Assembly (NCBI GenBank): GCA_034440615.1
Contig: JAOTOM010005182.1
Location: 984,001 to 1,048,000 of the forward strand
Source of the DNA: Ashinkailepas kermadecensis
Taxonomy: Eukaryota; Arthropoda; Thecostraca; Neolepadidae
Length of the DNA: 64,000 bases
Direction of reading: 5' to 3'
Made by a program: the position numbers and the translations under genes. Each line of letters starts with the position of its first letter. Position 1 is the first letter of the stretch. Positions 10,271 through 21,238 of this stretch are shown in pieces. The notes under the pieces were generated by a model. The model made no database searches. It was not told the origin of the DNA and worked only from the letters and a program-made list of their open reading frames with translations.

Positions 10271-12140
10271 TAGTGCATCCAAGTCTCTTATGCTGGGCGA
10301 GTGATACTACATTTTGAAGGAAACGGGATCGTTGTGATGCGTATATGTGTGGGTGTTTGAAGAGGTATCAACTTGTGCTGGTGTTTGTGGAACTGTGGGG
10401 TGGGAAGAGTTGCAGCTCATTTATATTTTGCACAACTTGTGGGTATTTTTGTCATCATCATTTCTGCTTTCATGTCACTTTACAGTATCAGATAGAGAGT
10501 AGGTCAGACTAGCACGGCATCCGCCGGGCTTGATGTCCCCTAGGCTGCTCGCTTCGTGAGCGATTCACAGCGACTCGGACTCCACCCCTCTTCGCATTTG
10601 AAGGAGCTTAGCATCTACCATACAGCCTGTGTATGCAACAAAGCGAATTCAGACCTGCCTGTGCAATTCTCCCCGAACGTGAGCGTGGCTCCTCCTGCCT
10701 ACCGCTCCCGATCAACGAATTTTTAACCCATGCGTCTCTCAGGGTAGAAAAGGCGCCACTTCTGAATAATTGACACCCCTCCAGTACACTGAAGTACACC
10801 CCTCCTAGTGCAGTTTTTTTCGGCCGATGACACACCTCCAAGCACCTCCAAGTTTTTTTTTCTGCTGATGCAAAAATGGCGCCCCTCTAGAACAAATGCC
10901 CCCACCCCGCTCCAAATTCCTGAATCTTCCCCTGCTATGTATGCAATGTGGTCAATCAAAGCTTGCTTCGACCGTTGCACGGAAGATGAACATTGTTACC
11001 GCTGCCAAGTCTGCTGAAAATTGTCACATTAAACATTAAATCACTGTCTTGAATTACTGCTGAACGCTTAGCTTACGTCACTGTGATGGAAACGTGACGA
11101 GTTCGGTTGTCATGACAACGTGTTAAGATGTACTTCGAGGGGTGGTTTGCGCTTGGATGTAGATGCGTTGAAAAAGTTGGGCAGGGGAAAGGGAGGTTTA
11201 CACCATGATATTCCACATAAATCGAAACCTGACTGGATTTCGGAATCTCAGTATTTTGGTTTCGGAAAGTTTGTTGTGTGACTATTCATATATAAATATA
11301 CCGAATGTTGAGAGTAGAGACGCCAACTTAAAATATGAGCCGATTTTAACCCGCGCATTACGACGTTTCTGGGGTAACGCCGTTCACGATAGGTGTCGAG
11401 CCCACTCCATGATCATCGGAACTAAGCGTCCTAGGGTAAGTTTCAAAAGGAGCCTGTTCAATTTAAGGTTCGAATATTTTTACCAACACCGATAGGTCAC
11501 ATGCGTTGTCACGTGATCATGTAAATCATGGTCTCATTGAGGTCATATCATTTTAGCATAAAATGCGAGCCATGACATTTCTTGTTCAAATATTTACCGT
11601 TCATAGCGTTGTCACCTAAAATAGCTAGCTAACTGCTCCAAAATAACTGCCACCTAAAATAGCTAGCTATTCCATGATGCGAAACACCAGCAATATCCCT
11701 GGTACCGCAAAGCGTGACCGATTCTAAGGTGTAGGCTTTCAAAAACCAAAGCATTGCTCAGTGAACTGACATTTCAGACACCTGTAAATTTAAGGGCGGG
11801 TGTATGAAAATTCATGTATTCTCAGCTACACGAAATGTAAGTATCTTCCTGCCGTTCATTTTTGGACAGGATTCGAAGAACGCGGGAAGGGGGTTGGCTC
11901 GACTCCCCTTGTAATGCAGGGGTAAAGCCCTCACAGCATCAGCATCAGCCCTCACTCATGTTGTCAAAGAATCTTAACCCAACCTACCATGCAGATGCTA
12001 AAATACGGGGGGTGGGGGGGGGGGGTAGCTTCCACGCACCACGGACAACGACTGAGTATTCACGTACTACAACTGCGTATATGATACGCGATGGCTAATA
12101 TAAAGAGTGCGTCGCTTAACGACACCTTTCGAAGCCAAAA
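10271..12140. other. Unique intron 3 sequence
   Basis: No gene or element recognised. Short open frames have no recognisable content, and 10750-10940 is C-rich and loosely repetitive. Confidence 0.5.
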
Positions 12141-12278
12141 GGGCCGTGATCACCTCTGGATTGTACCTGCCTTCGTTAGCACCGATGGGCCGTGATCACC
12201 TCTGGATTGTACCTGCCTTCGTTAGCACCGATGGGCCGTGATCACCTCTGGATTGTACCTGCCTTCGTTAGCACCGAT
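12141..12278 (+). repeat. Three perfect 46-bp tandem copies
   Basis: The unit GGGCCGTGATCACCTCTGGA...TTAGCACCGAT is repeated exactly three times at 12141-12186, 12187-12232 and 12233-12278. The perfect identity implies a very recent duplication or gene-conversion event. Confidence 0.95.
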
Positions 12279-14326
12279 GTCCTGCGGAATCAGCAAATTC
12301 AACCAGCAGGCATTTTGTCAATGTCATGCGCGTCGTATGTAGTTCATAATGGAACGCATGGTCCTTCGCAGTGAAACGATATGGGCACACATTTAAAACA
12401 ATTACGCCTGCTGAAGGATATATGGAATATGACTCACTACAATCAGATTATACAGATTGCAATCCAAGTTTTCTTTTCACAAGGATCGCAATATTTACGG
12501 GTGGAGAACGCAGAGTATGGAACATGGTATACATCATGGGGTGGGAGAAAGGCACGTGAATGGCATCTTTACATTGCCCAGATCCGCGAACCTCGACATT
12601 TATTAAGTTGTCTTAGGAAGCCAACACCAATCCAACACCAACGAGCAAGATAGCGCAGGCCAGACTGTGGCATGGGGCGCATCACTAGCGAATCCAACAG
12701 TTCGGAATGGCGGAGGGCACGTACGAACAAAGTGCTATCATGGGTAAGGTATCCATTTGCCAGGCACCAACAATGGTGTAGAAGTAGGCTGAAGCATATC
12801 TATATGCGTATTTCTACTTAAGGTAACATTTTTTAGTACAGTGTGTGTTCATTTTCATGACAATTTCAATCCAGGTCGGTTAAGTTCGGATGGACATGGC
12901 CTTGCTATGCATAATATCTCAAAATAGTCCTGTTGTTCTGTGTTCTACACGGTGGGTCAAATACCCAGCTTCGTGTCCGATGCGCTTTTGTGAGTGGCGA
13001 TATTAAGAGAATCTATGCTTTACCTGCTGTGTGTTATGTTTTTACCGCAAAACTTCGCAATATGGAAGATGCTGTGTTTTATTTCTGGACGCAGCTATGC
13101 AAAGGTATTAATCGTCTCAGACTACGAACTCGCTCCAAATTCTCATCAGCCCACTACATCTTCTTTATCTTGTTTAGGGTCACGTATCGTAAATCGACTG
13201 ACCGCCCCTGTACGGGAGCAATGCCGTGTAAGTTTTATATGGGTACCAAACCATTTCGAAGTTCATGAAAATGAAGAGGCAGAAGCTGCTGCCAGGGCAG
13301 CATAAGAACTGCCTGTCCCGATCAGCATAAAGGTACGGGCAACAGATTTGTTCGCAATGCTGAACTCGTGAATCGTGGATGAATGGCAGCAACAGTGGTC
13401 TTTAAAGAGTGGGTGTATATTAAAACACATCAAACCACGTTTAGCACGTAACATACGGGCAGTCTGAGCTTGGCAGGTAATACAAATTATAAGGGAAGAG
13501 GTGGCACTGTGCAGACTGAGGATCAGTCACATATCAAACGCATTGTCATTTTTTACAGGGAACGCAGAGGTCACTGCGCAACCCGCGGGGTCGTGGTGAC
13601 AGTTGAATATATACTTATTTCATGTACACATCTTAATTCCACCCGACAAATATTTTAAGACATCTAGTATTGTCGATATATTAGGCGGACTCCCCAACGT
13701 GGATATCTGATATATTTTAACATTCCTCCACCAGAGGCCGTGAAACTCGTATCCCGGCGGGGGGGGGGGGAGCTGTACTCGGACATGTATTTTTTTCGGT
13801 ACCCTAGTAGCTGGCGTTGGCAACAATGTGGTGTTACTTGAGTGACGATCTATCTTTTGTTTTAACGCATGATCAGGTGGGAATTGTGCTGCCCGGTGAC
13901 AAAGCGAAGCCACTGATTTCAGATTGGGAAAAACCGGATGGAGACGACGCGCGCAACGCGCGTCGAAAATTTATGCTATGACTTGATGAAAACCCAAAAA
14001 TTTTGTTCAACTAGTGTAATTGTTTGTGTGAGGAGAGGGACACTTCCCCTCATTGCGCCTCTGATTCCGCGTGTTTTATATATTTTATTTTTGGGGGGCG
14101 GGGGAGGGGGGGGTAACTATTTAGTGTTTCAGTTCTAGTAGTTTTTAAGGAACTTCGCAAGTTCACACCGAGCGTTTCGGCCCCGGTCGTGTGGTGCCGT
14201 ACATAAGTTCGCGTTTTTCATCCAGCATATTACAGAAATGGCTGGATAAAATACAATGAAGCTACATAGACCTGTGAACTTTTGGCATGGATCTTGTTCC
14301 CAGGTCAGGTCAGCTTACTGATCTGA
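12279..14326. other. Unique intron 3 sequence
   Basis: Contains poly-G runs near 13760 and 14090. I recognise no coding exon or transposon. Confidence 0.5.
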
Positions 14327-14355
14327 GAACATGTTCTGACGTCATGAACATGTTC
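14327..14355. promoter_or_regulatory. Two p53-type decamers flanking a CRE palindrome
   Basis: GAACATGTTC occurs at 14327-14336 and again at 14346-14355. Each fits the p53-family half-site RRRCWWGYYY perfectly and each is self-complementary. The nine bases between them, TGACGTCAT, contain the full CREB/ATF palindrome TGACGTCA. The motif match is visible; function is inference only. Confidence 0.35.
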
Positions 14356-15717
14356 ATGCGGATTTCCGCAGATTTCGCGCTTTTCAAGCTGGGACCCCAA
14401 TAGATGGCGAACTACGCATGATACTCATGAAATGAACATTACCGTGTCCAACATTCAATCGAAGTCCAACGAGGAGTCGCATGCTCCTATGGCGTCCTAT
14501 ATCATCCCACATCGTCATCCTATAGCATGTCATAGATATCAAGCAACGCAGGGTCAACATGGAGTTTGAGATTTTGGGGCCCAAAGCAATTTTCTGTCGT
14601 GTAGGATAAATATGACCGCCTTATCCTAAATAAGTACACACACGTGCCCTAGAACCAACCTTGACCCACTGACCCATGTGCCTGTGTTGACCTGGCCATT
14701 ACAGTTCAAAGGTTAAAGATGATGCAAACTATTTCATGGGATAACTTTGGGCGCTGAATTCCAATTCAGTGTTCATTGTTACCCTCTATGGATCAACATT
14801 ATGCGTTTGGGATCCAGAAACCAACACCACATATTGACCTCCGTCACTTGACCTGATCTGTACAGAAGCACGTTAATAGTATTGGACCATGCCACCCCAG
14901 AATGACTTTCAAATTGAATGAATACATGTTGGCACTTATCTCATAATGGTACCATGCATAATTTGCAATCTATTTGGATTAAAGCGGTATAAAATCTGCC
15001 GAAATTCGCCGGAACAGGTTCCCGAAGAATCGTCACAGGTCAGGCACCTGACCTGACAGGTTTTTCACCAAAAGTTTTGCAATGAATGCCCGTAGTTGTG
15101 CGCATAATTTGAGTCCGATATCCCTCCTCCGTTTACATGCCGCTTGCGAAATCTGGGGAGGTTGCACCCTCCTAGGCCACCTAAAGTGGTAAGACGTCGA
15201 AGTCCTGCGCCGATTAACCACAATGTCGCCACGATCGCGCGTGAACAACATTTCGCCACGCTCGCAAGAACAGGGCGGTGTTACCCTTAGAGCATTCCCA
15301 CGTGAAGAAAGCGAGCCACATGCGACTACAGCCAACGCTTTATGCCCAGGGTTCTATCAGCTCACGATTAATGCCGGACTTCTACTCTTTGGATCACTGG
15401 TGACCTCTAATCTTCAAGTCTCTTCTCTCCAAAAATGTTCGGGTTTTATGTTCTCATTACCAGTGTAGCAGCGGTAGCAGATACGTGGTGGATATGTTCA
15501 CCAGTGTTTCTCAACATCCCGGGACACTAGTCACGTGCAATTTGTTGTAATTGGACTGGCAGGTAAAGGGCTATGTGGGGTTAAAATGTTCGTATACTTT
15601 TAGGCATTTCATTAGTAGGGCCCCTCCCCCCCCCCGACGAGGCACCACCTTTCCGTGGTGGGGGATTGCGTGCTCCGAGGATCCGGCGGATATACCTTGT
15701 CCAATGGGGAGGAGTCT
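14356..15717. other. Unique intron 3 sequence
   Basis: Contains several AGGTCA-like half sites, including an inverted pair CAGGTCAGG/CCTGACCTG near 15036-15056. No exon recognised. Confidence 0.45.
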
Positions 15718-15897
15718 GACTAGGAGCGGGGAAGTGTAGTCTAGGGGTAAGTTGCCCATCTCACAATCGAAAGATTGTGGGTTCGAGTCTTACCTGTCGC
15801 TACTCTTCGCCCGCGGCCAATCGGTGTGAGAGATTGGCGACGCAACATGACTCAACGGTCGATGTGTAGTAAAACCAATAACCAACCAGACTAGGAG
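15718..15897 (+). mobile_element. tRNA-derived SINE, diverged copy with 9-bp TSD
   Basis: The body 15727-15888 differs from the other copies in the head (GAAGTGTAGTCTAGGGGTAA) but keeps the CAC loop, B box and full tail. GACTAGGAG is duplicated at 15718-15726 and 15889-15897. Confidence 0.9.
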
Positions 15898-16039
15898 TAT
15901 CTCTTTCATCCCTCGTTCCCCTTCCAAAATCTTCCCTTTGTGAACATCCCTGTCCTCCACCATATCCCACAACACCAACCTTCCCACCTAAGAGCAGATA
16001 GGATAACTTCCCAGATTCTACCCGTCCGCTCTGTTTTAT

Positions 16040-16790
16040 CGGGATAGTCGCGCCCCCTCGGCCCGTCCCCGGGGTTGACGGAGTCCTGGAGGCTGAGTTC
16101 TCCCGTCGCACGGTGCTAGTTGTGACGGGGAGCAACACTCCTCTTTGGTCCCGATATCCCGGAGTGGCAAGCGGGTTGGCATGGCCCCATTCGGACCAAG
16201 CGGCTTGGCGCCTGGCGCCAGAGGTCTGGACTTGGTCCCGGTGCCTGCTGGCCTGGCCGGCAGGGGTCAAGGGGTGGGCGGTGCTGGATCACGGTCGTGG
16301 TGGTGAGTACCTCTCTCCCGGCCGGGGATGGCATCGCTTGACCCGTATCGCTCTTCGGATATCTGGCGTCCTCCCGGTATCGGGATACAGGCGTCCCCAC
16401 GGTAGGACTCCCGTGTGGTGGGGTGCCACAAGGAGCCGACAAATACGTAAACTTCCATGGATGACTCTAATAAACAAACCCACCCTGGACCTCCCAAAAA
16501 GGTCCAGAATGCTTGCTTTCCTTCCGGAAGTCGTATCACCGACCCGACACCTGCAGAGGCGTACCGCCCTGCGTGTTTGCCTTCCCGCACCGTGGTCCCT
16601 ACCACTGCTCCTCATAGAGGAAATTTAGTCGGAAGCAAGAGTTGGGAATCCAGGCCACCTTCTGCACAAGTACTCGCATTGCAATCTAGTGAGCCTGGAA
16701 ATAGTCTATCTGCACTTTCGCTCTTTGAGCGGAAGCGCGGATGCGATAAATTGGGTGATGCAGTCGGATGTGAGAAGCTGTGAGATCGAT
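16040..16790 (+). pseudogene. Possible LINE 5' region with ORF1-like start
   Basis: A GC-rich segment differs in composition from the surrounding intron. At 16457 an open frame of 108 codons begins MDDSNKQTHPGPPKK and is rich in Pro, Ser and Thr, similar in style to the low-complexity N-terminus of ORF1 in some LINEs. It ends at 16783. No zinc knuckle or coiled coil is visible. This is a guess from composition and architecture; it could also be host sequence. Confidence 0.25.
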
Positions 16791-17320
16791 CAATCGAGGT
16801 GGAGTTTCGGAGTGCAAGCGACGCTAAAAGGACCCTCGGGGTAACTGAACTGAAATACTGTATAAGAGAATAGGGTAGGACGATGGATGTTACTATACTA
16901 AATGTGGTGAAGCCCCACAGGACAAAGAACCACTCAAAAAGGCGTTCTAAACTGTTTTCATCTTTGGAACAGTTCCTCCTTTTGCATGCTCTGGTATTTC
17001 TGTTCGTGCCGTTCGTGTTCGTGCCTTCTGAGATGTTCAGCTAAGTTCGTATATTGACGTTGGGTCGTGTTTGCAGCATGAGGTCGGGAGCCGTTAGAAA
17101 TGCGGAATCCGCCCGAATCTCAGTGCCTGGGCAATTAAAAAAGTAAGCATGTGCTGTTTTCCAAGTGTAACCAATTATCATCAGTAACTTCACTGTAAAA
17201 CCGCCAGCACAGATGTGTATATTTCTCAATTGTTTGTAGCTTATTGCGGTTCTCATCTGATGAGATCATCGAGCGTTTTTAGTGTCGAGCAGACATGACA
17301 TAGTGGCTTTTTGTAATCCG
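16791..17320. other. Unique intron 3 sequence
   Basis: Nothing recognised. Confidence 0.5.
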
Positions 17321-17321
17321 T

Positions 17322-17395
<74 letters not shown>

Positions 17396-17465
17396 ATATA
17401 CCTACATCTATGTGTGTATATGTTATATATATATATTTATTATATATTATTTTTTTTTTTTTTTC
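17322..17465. repeat. (TA)n microsatellite with poly-T tract
   Basis: An uninterrupted TA run from about 17322 to 17387, then TATG variants and a poly-T run near 17449-17464. Confidence 0.95.
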
Positions 17466-17737
17466 GAATTATAACAGTACTATACAAATAATAATAATAA
17501 TGCTATGGATAATAACAATAAATATGGTGGTAAAGTAGATGTTCACTTACCACTGTGACAAGCTCCAGTAGCAAAGAAGGAAATCTCAATATACGATGCA
17601 TTGCTGACTTTGCCTGTAATAGGAATGTCCTTCTCCAACATGTACAACTTTAAATGCAATCGCAAGTATCCAGCCCATTAAGTCCAATTAATGAATGCCG
17701 CTCTGAAGTCGACTACCAGACCTTGTGTGTGCGACAG

Positions 17738-17909
17738 CGCGAGGACAGGGGTACCGGCCACACGGCAACTAGAGCTGGCCTCGACCTGCTCGCCGGACCA
17801 GAGTGGGGTGGCGCTACCTGCCCCGCCTGCAGCCGACTCTATTGCCGAAGAGGACGAGAATGAGGAGAGTCAGCCTAGGCCACCGCAGGTCCCGATCTCT
17901 CACGACCAC
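17738..17909 (+). CDS. PPME1: PPME1 exon with acidic loop (5' edge uncertain)
   Basis: The 3' edge is secure: SHDH then donor GTAAGC at 17910, phase 0, joining to AYTWRVDL in the next exon exactly as the family reads DHPYTWRIEL. The acidic stretch EEDENEES corresponds to the variable acidic loop of animal PPME1. The proposed start after TGTGTGCGACAG (17737) is the in-phase acceptor giving W-C-ARTG for the family's W-SVKSG. The adjacent acceptor at 17719 in the same phase would create a stop. The segment normally reading LESARVSMVGQ is poorly conserved here, so a further small exon in the 8.2-kb intron is possible. Confidence 0.65.
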
Positions 17910-17944
17910 GTAAGCAGGAACAAACTACCGTAACCCCTGCCTCT

Positions 17945-18720
17945 CCTCCAGTAGAGCCTGCGATAGCTTCCACCGCTCACCTCCTCCAGGAGAACCAGCA
18001 CTGGCCTCCGCGGCTCACCTCAACCTACAGCAGAACTAGCACTGGCCTCTACCGCCCACCCTCTCCTACAGGAGAAGCAACACTGGCTTCCACCGCTCAC
18101 CTCCTCCAGGAGAACCAGCACTGGCCTCCACTGCTTACCTCCACCTCCAGGAAAACTAGCACTGGCCTCTACCGCCCACCCTCTCCTACAGGAGAAGCAG
18201 CACTGGCTTCCACCGCTCACCTCCTTCAGAAGAACCAGCACTGGCCTCCACTGCTCACCTCCACCTCCAGGAAAACTAGCACTGGCCTCTACCGCCCACC
18301 CTCTCCTCCAGGAGAAGCAGCACTGGCTTCCACCGCTCACCTCCTTCAGAAGAACCAGCACTGGCCTCCACGGCTCAACTCCACCTCCAGCAGAACTAGC
18401 ACTGGCCTCTACTGCCCACCCTCTCTTCCAGGAGAAGCAGCACTGGCTTCCACCGCTCACCTCCGGAAGAAGGGGACGAGTGGTCTAGGGGTAAGATGCT
18501 CGTCTCACAATTGAAAGATTGTGGGTTCGAATCTCATCTGTCGCTACTCTTCGCCCGCGACCAATCGGCGGGAGAGATTGGCGACGCTATATGACTCAAC
18601 GGTCGACGTGTCGTAAAACCAATAACCACCACACCTCCGGAAGAACCAGCACTGGCCTCCACGGCTCACCCTCTCCAGGAGAAGCAGCACTGGCCTCTAC
18701 CCCTCACCTCCCCCACGAGA
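17945..18720 (+). repeat. 60/120-bp intronic minisatellite
   Basis: Units of about 60 bp alternate in two versions to give a roughly 120-bp higher-order period: CTCCTCCAGGAGAACCAGCA, CTGGCCTCCACGGCTCACCT and CTACAGGAGAAGCAGCACTG forms. It is interrupted by a SINE at 18472-18631. It starts about 35 bases after the PPME1 donor and does not visibly contain exon sequence. Confidence 0.9.
18458..18645 (+). mobile_element. tRNA-derived SINE inserted in the intronic minisatellite
   Basis: The body 18472-18631 is flanked by CACCTCCGGAAGAA at 18458-18471 and 18632-18645. The duplicated target belongs to the minisatellite unit. Head and tail are complete. Confidence 0.94.
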
Positions 18721-18964
18721 GCCTGAGCAGATGCCACCCCCCCCCCGTTCGCCGTCTCCTAGGAAAGTCGGTACAGGCTACCGCCGCTCCCCAATTCCCA
18801 GGAAAGACAACATAGGTCTTTACCCCCTGCCTTCAAGGAGATTCGACAGCGTCTGAGGGGGGGGGGGGGAGTTTGTCATGCAAGAGGAATGTCTCGTTTT
18901 GGTTTTGGTTTTGTTTTATAGGCTTGTCGAGGGAGCAAGCTCGTGGCTCAAGTGTGCATGTCTG
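18721..18964. other. Intron sequence with C- and G-runs
   Basis: Nothing recognised apart from homopolymer runs near 18740 and 18860. Confidence 0.5.
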
Positions 18965-20157
18965 ATGTATATCTATCGTTTGTGTGGGTGTTCTGCTGTG
19001 TCTGAGGAACGCATCCGTCGTGTCTGTCGTCTCTGAAGAGTGTGCTGTCGTGTCTGTTGTATCTGAGGGTATGATGAGTGTGTCTGTCGTGGGTGAGGAG
19101 TGTGCCCGTCGTGTCTGTCGTGCCTGAGGACTGTGCCTATCGCGGCTGTCGTATCTGACGAGTGGATCAATCGTGTCGGGAGAGTGTGCCCGTCGTGTTT
19201 GTCGTGTCTGGGGAGTGTGCCCGCCATCTCTGAGGAGTGTGCCTGTTGAGAATCTGAGGAGTGTGCCAGTTATATCTGAGGAGTGTGTCTGTCGTGTGTG
19301 TGGAGTGTGCCCGCCATGTCTGTCGTGTCTGAAGGAGTGTGCCTGTCGTGTCTGAGGTGTGTGCCCGTGGTGTCTGAGTTGTGTGCCTGTCCTGTCTGTC
19401 GTATATGTGTCTGGCGTGTCTGAGGTGTGTGCCTGTCGTGTCTGTCGTATCTGTACCTGTCGTGTCTGTCGTATCTGTACCTGTCGTGTCTGTCGTATCT
19501 GTGCTTGTCGTGTCTGTCGTATCTGTGCTTGTCGTGCCTGAGGTGTGTGCCTGTCGTGTCTGAGGTGTGTGCCTGTCGTGTCTGAGGTGTGTGCCTGTCG
19601 TGTCTGAGGTGTGTGCCCGTGGTGTCTGAGGTGTGTGCCCGTGGTGTCTGAGGTGTATGCCCGTGGTGTCTAAGGTGTATGCCCGTAGTGTTTGAGGTGT
19701 GTGCCCGTGGTGTCTGAGGTGTGTGCCTGTCGTGCCTGAGGTGTGTGCCCGTGGTGTCTGAGGTGTGTGCCTGTCGTGTCTGAGGTGTGTGCCCGTGGCG
19801 TCTGAGGTGTGTGCCCGTCGTGTCTGAGGTGTGTGCCCGTCGTGTCTGAGGTGTGTGCCTGTCGTGTCTGAGGTGTGTGCCCGTGGTGTCTGAGGTGTGT
19901 GTCCGTGGCGTCTGAGGTGTGTGCCCGTGGTGTCTGAGGTGTGTGCCCGTGGTGTCTGAGGTGTGTGCCCGTGGTGTCTGAGGTGTGTGCCCGTGGTGTC
20001 TGAGGTGTGTGCCCGTGGTGTCTGAGGTGTGTGCCCGTGGTGTCTGAGGTGTGTGCCCGTGGTGTCTGAGGTGTGTGCCCGTGGTGTCTGAGGTGTGTGC
20101 CCGTGGTGTCTGAGGAGTGTGCCCGTCGTGTCTGAGGAGTGTGCCCATCGTGTGTGC
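18965..20157 (+). repeat. 22-bp minisatellite up to the acceptor of the penultimate exon
   Basis: Roughly 50 copies of a 22-bp unit, TGTCTGAGGTGTGTGCCCGTGG, with CGTC and TATC variants and a more diverged left half. It runs directly into the acceptor CGTGTGTGCAG at 20159. Exon sequence is not evidently part of the unit. Long minus-strand frames (344, 292 and 195 codons) over it are repeat artefacts. Confidence 0.94.
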
Positions 20158-20159
20158 AG

Positions 20160-20319
20160 GCGTACACGTGGCGGGTGGACCTGGCCTCGTCGGAGCCCCA
20201 CTGGCGCGGCTGGTTTGCCGACCTGTCCGGTCTATTCCTGTCGGCGCCGCCGCCCAAGGTCCTGCTGCTGGCCGGTATCGACCGGCTCGACCGCGAATTA
20301 TCCGTCGGACAGATGCAAG
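20160..20319 (+). CDS. PPME1: PPME1 exon YTWRVDL to LLLAGIDRLD
   Basis: Encodes AYTWRVDLASSEPHWRGWF, then LSGLFLSAPPPKVLLLAGID, then RLDRELSVGQMQ, matching the family's YTWRIELAKTEKYWDGWF, LSNLFL and LLLLAGVDRLD blocks. It starts in phase 0 after TGTGTGCAG. The donor at 20320 (GTCGGC) is non-optimal but gives phase 1, matching the next exon so that Gly-Lys-Phe-Gln is read. Confidence 0.93.
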
Positions 20320-20388
20320 GTCGGCGACTGCTTTTCTACACTGGTGTCAAGCTCGCACAACTCGACTGTCTGGTTACTAAGTTCGTGG

Positions 20389-20471
20389 GAGAACGGCTGC
20401 TAGGGCGCTGTATAACCTATGCAGCTGATGCGCCCCTAAACCCAAATAACAACAACGAGAACGGCTGCTAG
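20389..20471 (+). mobile_element. 53-bp LINE 3'-tail insertion with 15-bp TSD
   Basis: GAGAACGGCTGCTAG occurs at 20389-20403 and 20457-20471. The 53 bases between them read GGCGCTGTATAACCTATGCA...CCAAATAACAACAAC. The GCTGATGCGCCCCTAAACCC core and the AAC-repeat tail resemble the 3' end of non-LTR elements, so this is probably an extremely 5'-truncated LINE (or tail-only) insertion into a PPME1 intron. Confidence 0.75.
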
Positions 20472-20825
20472 TGTTACGTTCATGTCGTTAATTTCGATCT
20501 GTATAGAACTACCGTTGTCTATGCCTTCATTATTAACATGGAAGTATAACTTTAGATATAGCATGGGGTATTTTTTTGGACAACTGAGTATGACGTCACT
20601 TAACATGTTTGTCGATACTGTGTCACTGGTTATAGACAATCCAGTTGTGTGTCTGACAATATCGTCGAATATATCAGTGCAGTGTCGTTTCAATGACTAC
20701 TCAAGCATGCTAGCATAGGGAAAACCTGATGATGTCGGTCGTAGGTGTGTCCGTTCGTTGACTTACGCTAACTCATATCTCAAGTGGCTCGCGAAATCTT
20801 ATATCGGCTCACCTTGTTTGCTGCA
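20472..20825. other. Unique intron 5 sequence
   Basis: Nothing recognised. Confidence 0.5.
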
Positions 20826-21060
20826 GTTATGAGACTGGCCACGGCCACGTGTACTGTGTTTTGGTGGAGTCTGAGAAAGCCGACGACCGGCTCACACTGT
20901 TAACTGCAGTTCGTCTCCCGCGGTCGTATCCTCTGGCCACGTGTACTGTGTTGTGGTCGGGTCTGAGGAAGCTGACGACCGGATTCTCTGGCTCGCGCTT
21001 TGTGTTATAGGGTCTGGGAAAGCCGACGGCAGAATTTTCTGGCCAGGTATCTCGTCTTTG
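20826..21060 (+). repeat. Diverged roughly 100-bp repeat before the last recognised exon
   Basis: Two and a half copies of GGCCACGTGTACTGTGTTGT, GGTCTGAGGAAGC and GACGACCGG blocks. It lies about 45 bases before the acceptor at 21105. Confidence 0.65.
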
Positions 21061-21105
21061 GTAGTGCTCGATAGGCGTCACGCAGGCTGATCTCCCACGT
21101 TTCAG

Positions 21106-21238
21106 GCAAGTTCCAGATGCAGGTGATGCCACGCTCCGGCCACGCGGTGCACGAGGACGTGCCAGACCGCGTGGCTAGCGTGGTCGCCACCTTCATGGTC
21201 CGCAACCGGCTGACGCAGCCGCTGGACGGCTTCCAGGC
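21106..21238 (+). CDS. PPME1: PPME1 exon with catalytic His
   Basis: After acceptor CGTTTCAG the exon encodes GKFQMQVMPRSGHAVHEDVP, then DRVASVVATFMVRNRLTQPLDGFQ. The SGHAVHED motif carries the catalytic His (21141-21143). It ends either by splicing at a perfect GTGAGT donor (21239), as in relatives that have a short final exon, or by reading Ala-TGA (21237-21242) unspliced. The donor region is copied in the array that follows, which favours a real boundary. A possible short terminal exon after the acceptor GACGCAG near 21871 would give a few unrelated residues and is not convincing. Confidence 0.92.

Larger units (their letters stand above)
5039..21238 (+). other. PPME1: PPME1 gene span (six recognised exons)
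   Basis: Protein phosphatase methylesterase 1 is an alpha/beta-hydrolase serine esterase that removes the methyl ester from the C-terminal leucine of the PP2A catalytic subunit. Six exons at 5039-5213, 7193-7302, 9276-9521, 17738-17909, 20160-20319 and 21106-21238 join with consistent phases (0, 2, 2, 0, 1, then 2 at the end) to give about 331 residues. The order of conserved blocks matches the animal family, whose human member is 386 residues as I recall. The triad Ser (9343-9345), Asp (9418-9420) and His (21141-21143) is intact, so the gene looks functional. Codon use is GC-rich against an AT-richer background. The N-terminal exon and final C-terminal codons were not located. Introns are dominated by minisatellites and contain two or more SINEs. 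Confidence 0.92.

Noticed and set aside
13620..13913. 97-codon minus-strand frame with a Pro run
   Set aside because: Includes a poly-G/C run and has no family resemblance; likely intronic noise.
19167..20257. Minus-strand frames of 344 and 292 codons (RAHTSDTTGTH repeats)
   Set aside because: They are translations of the 22-bp intronic minisatellite, which lies within PPME1 on the opposite strand.
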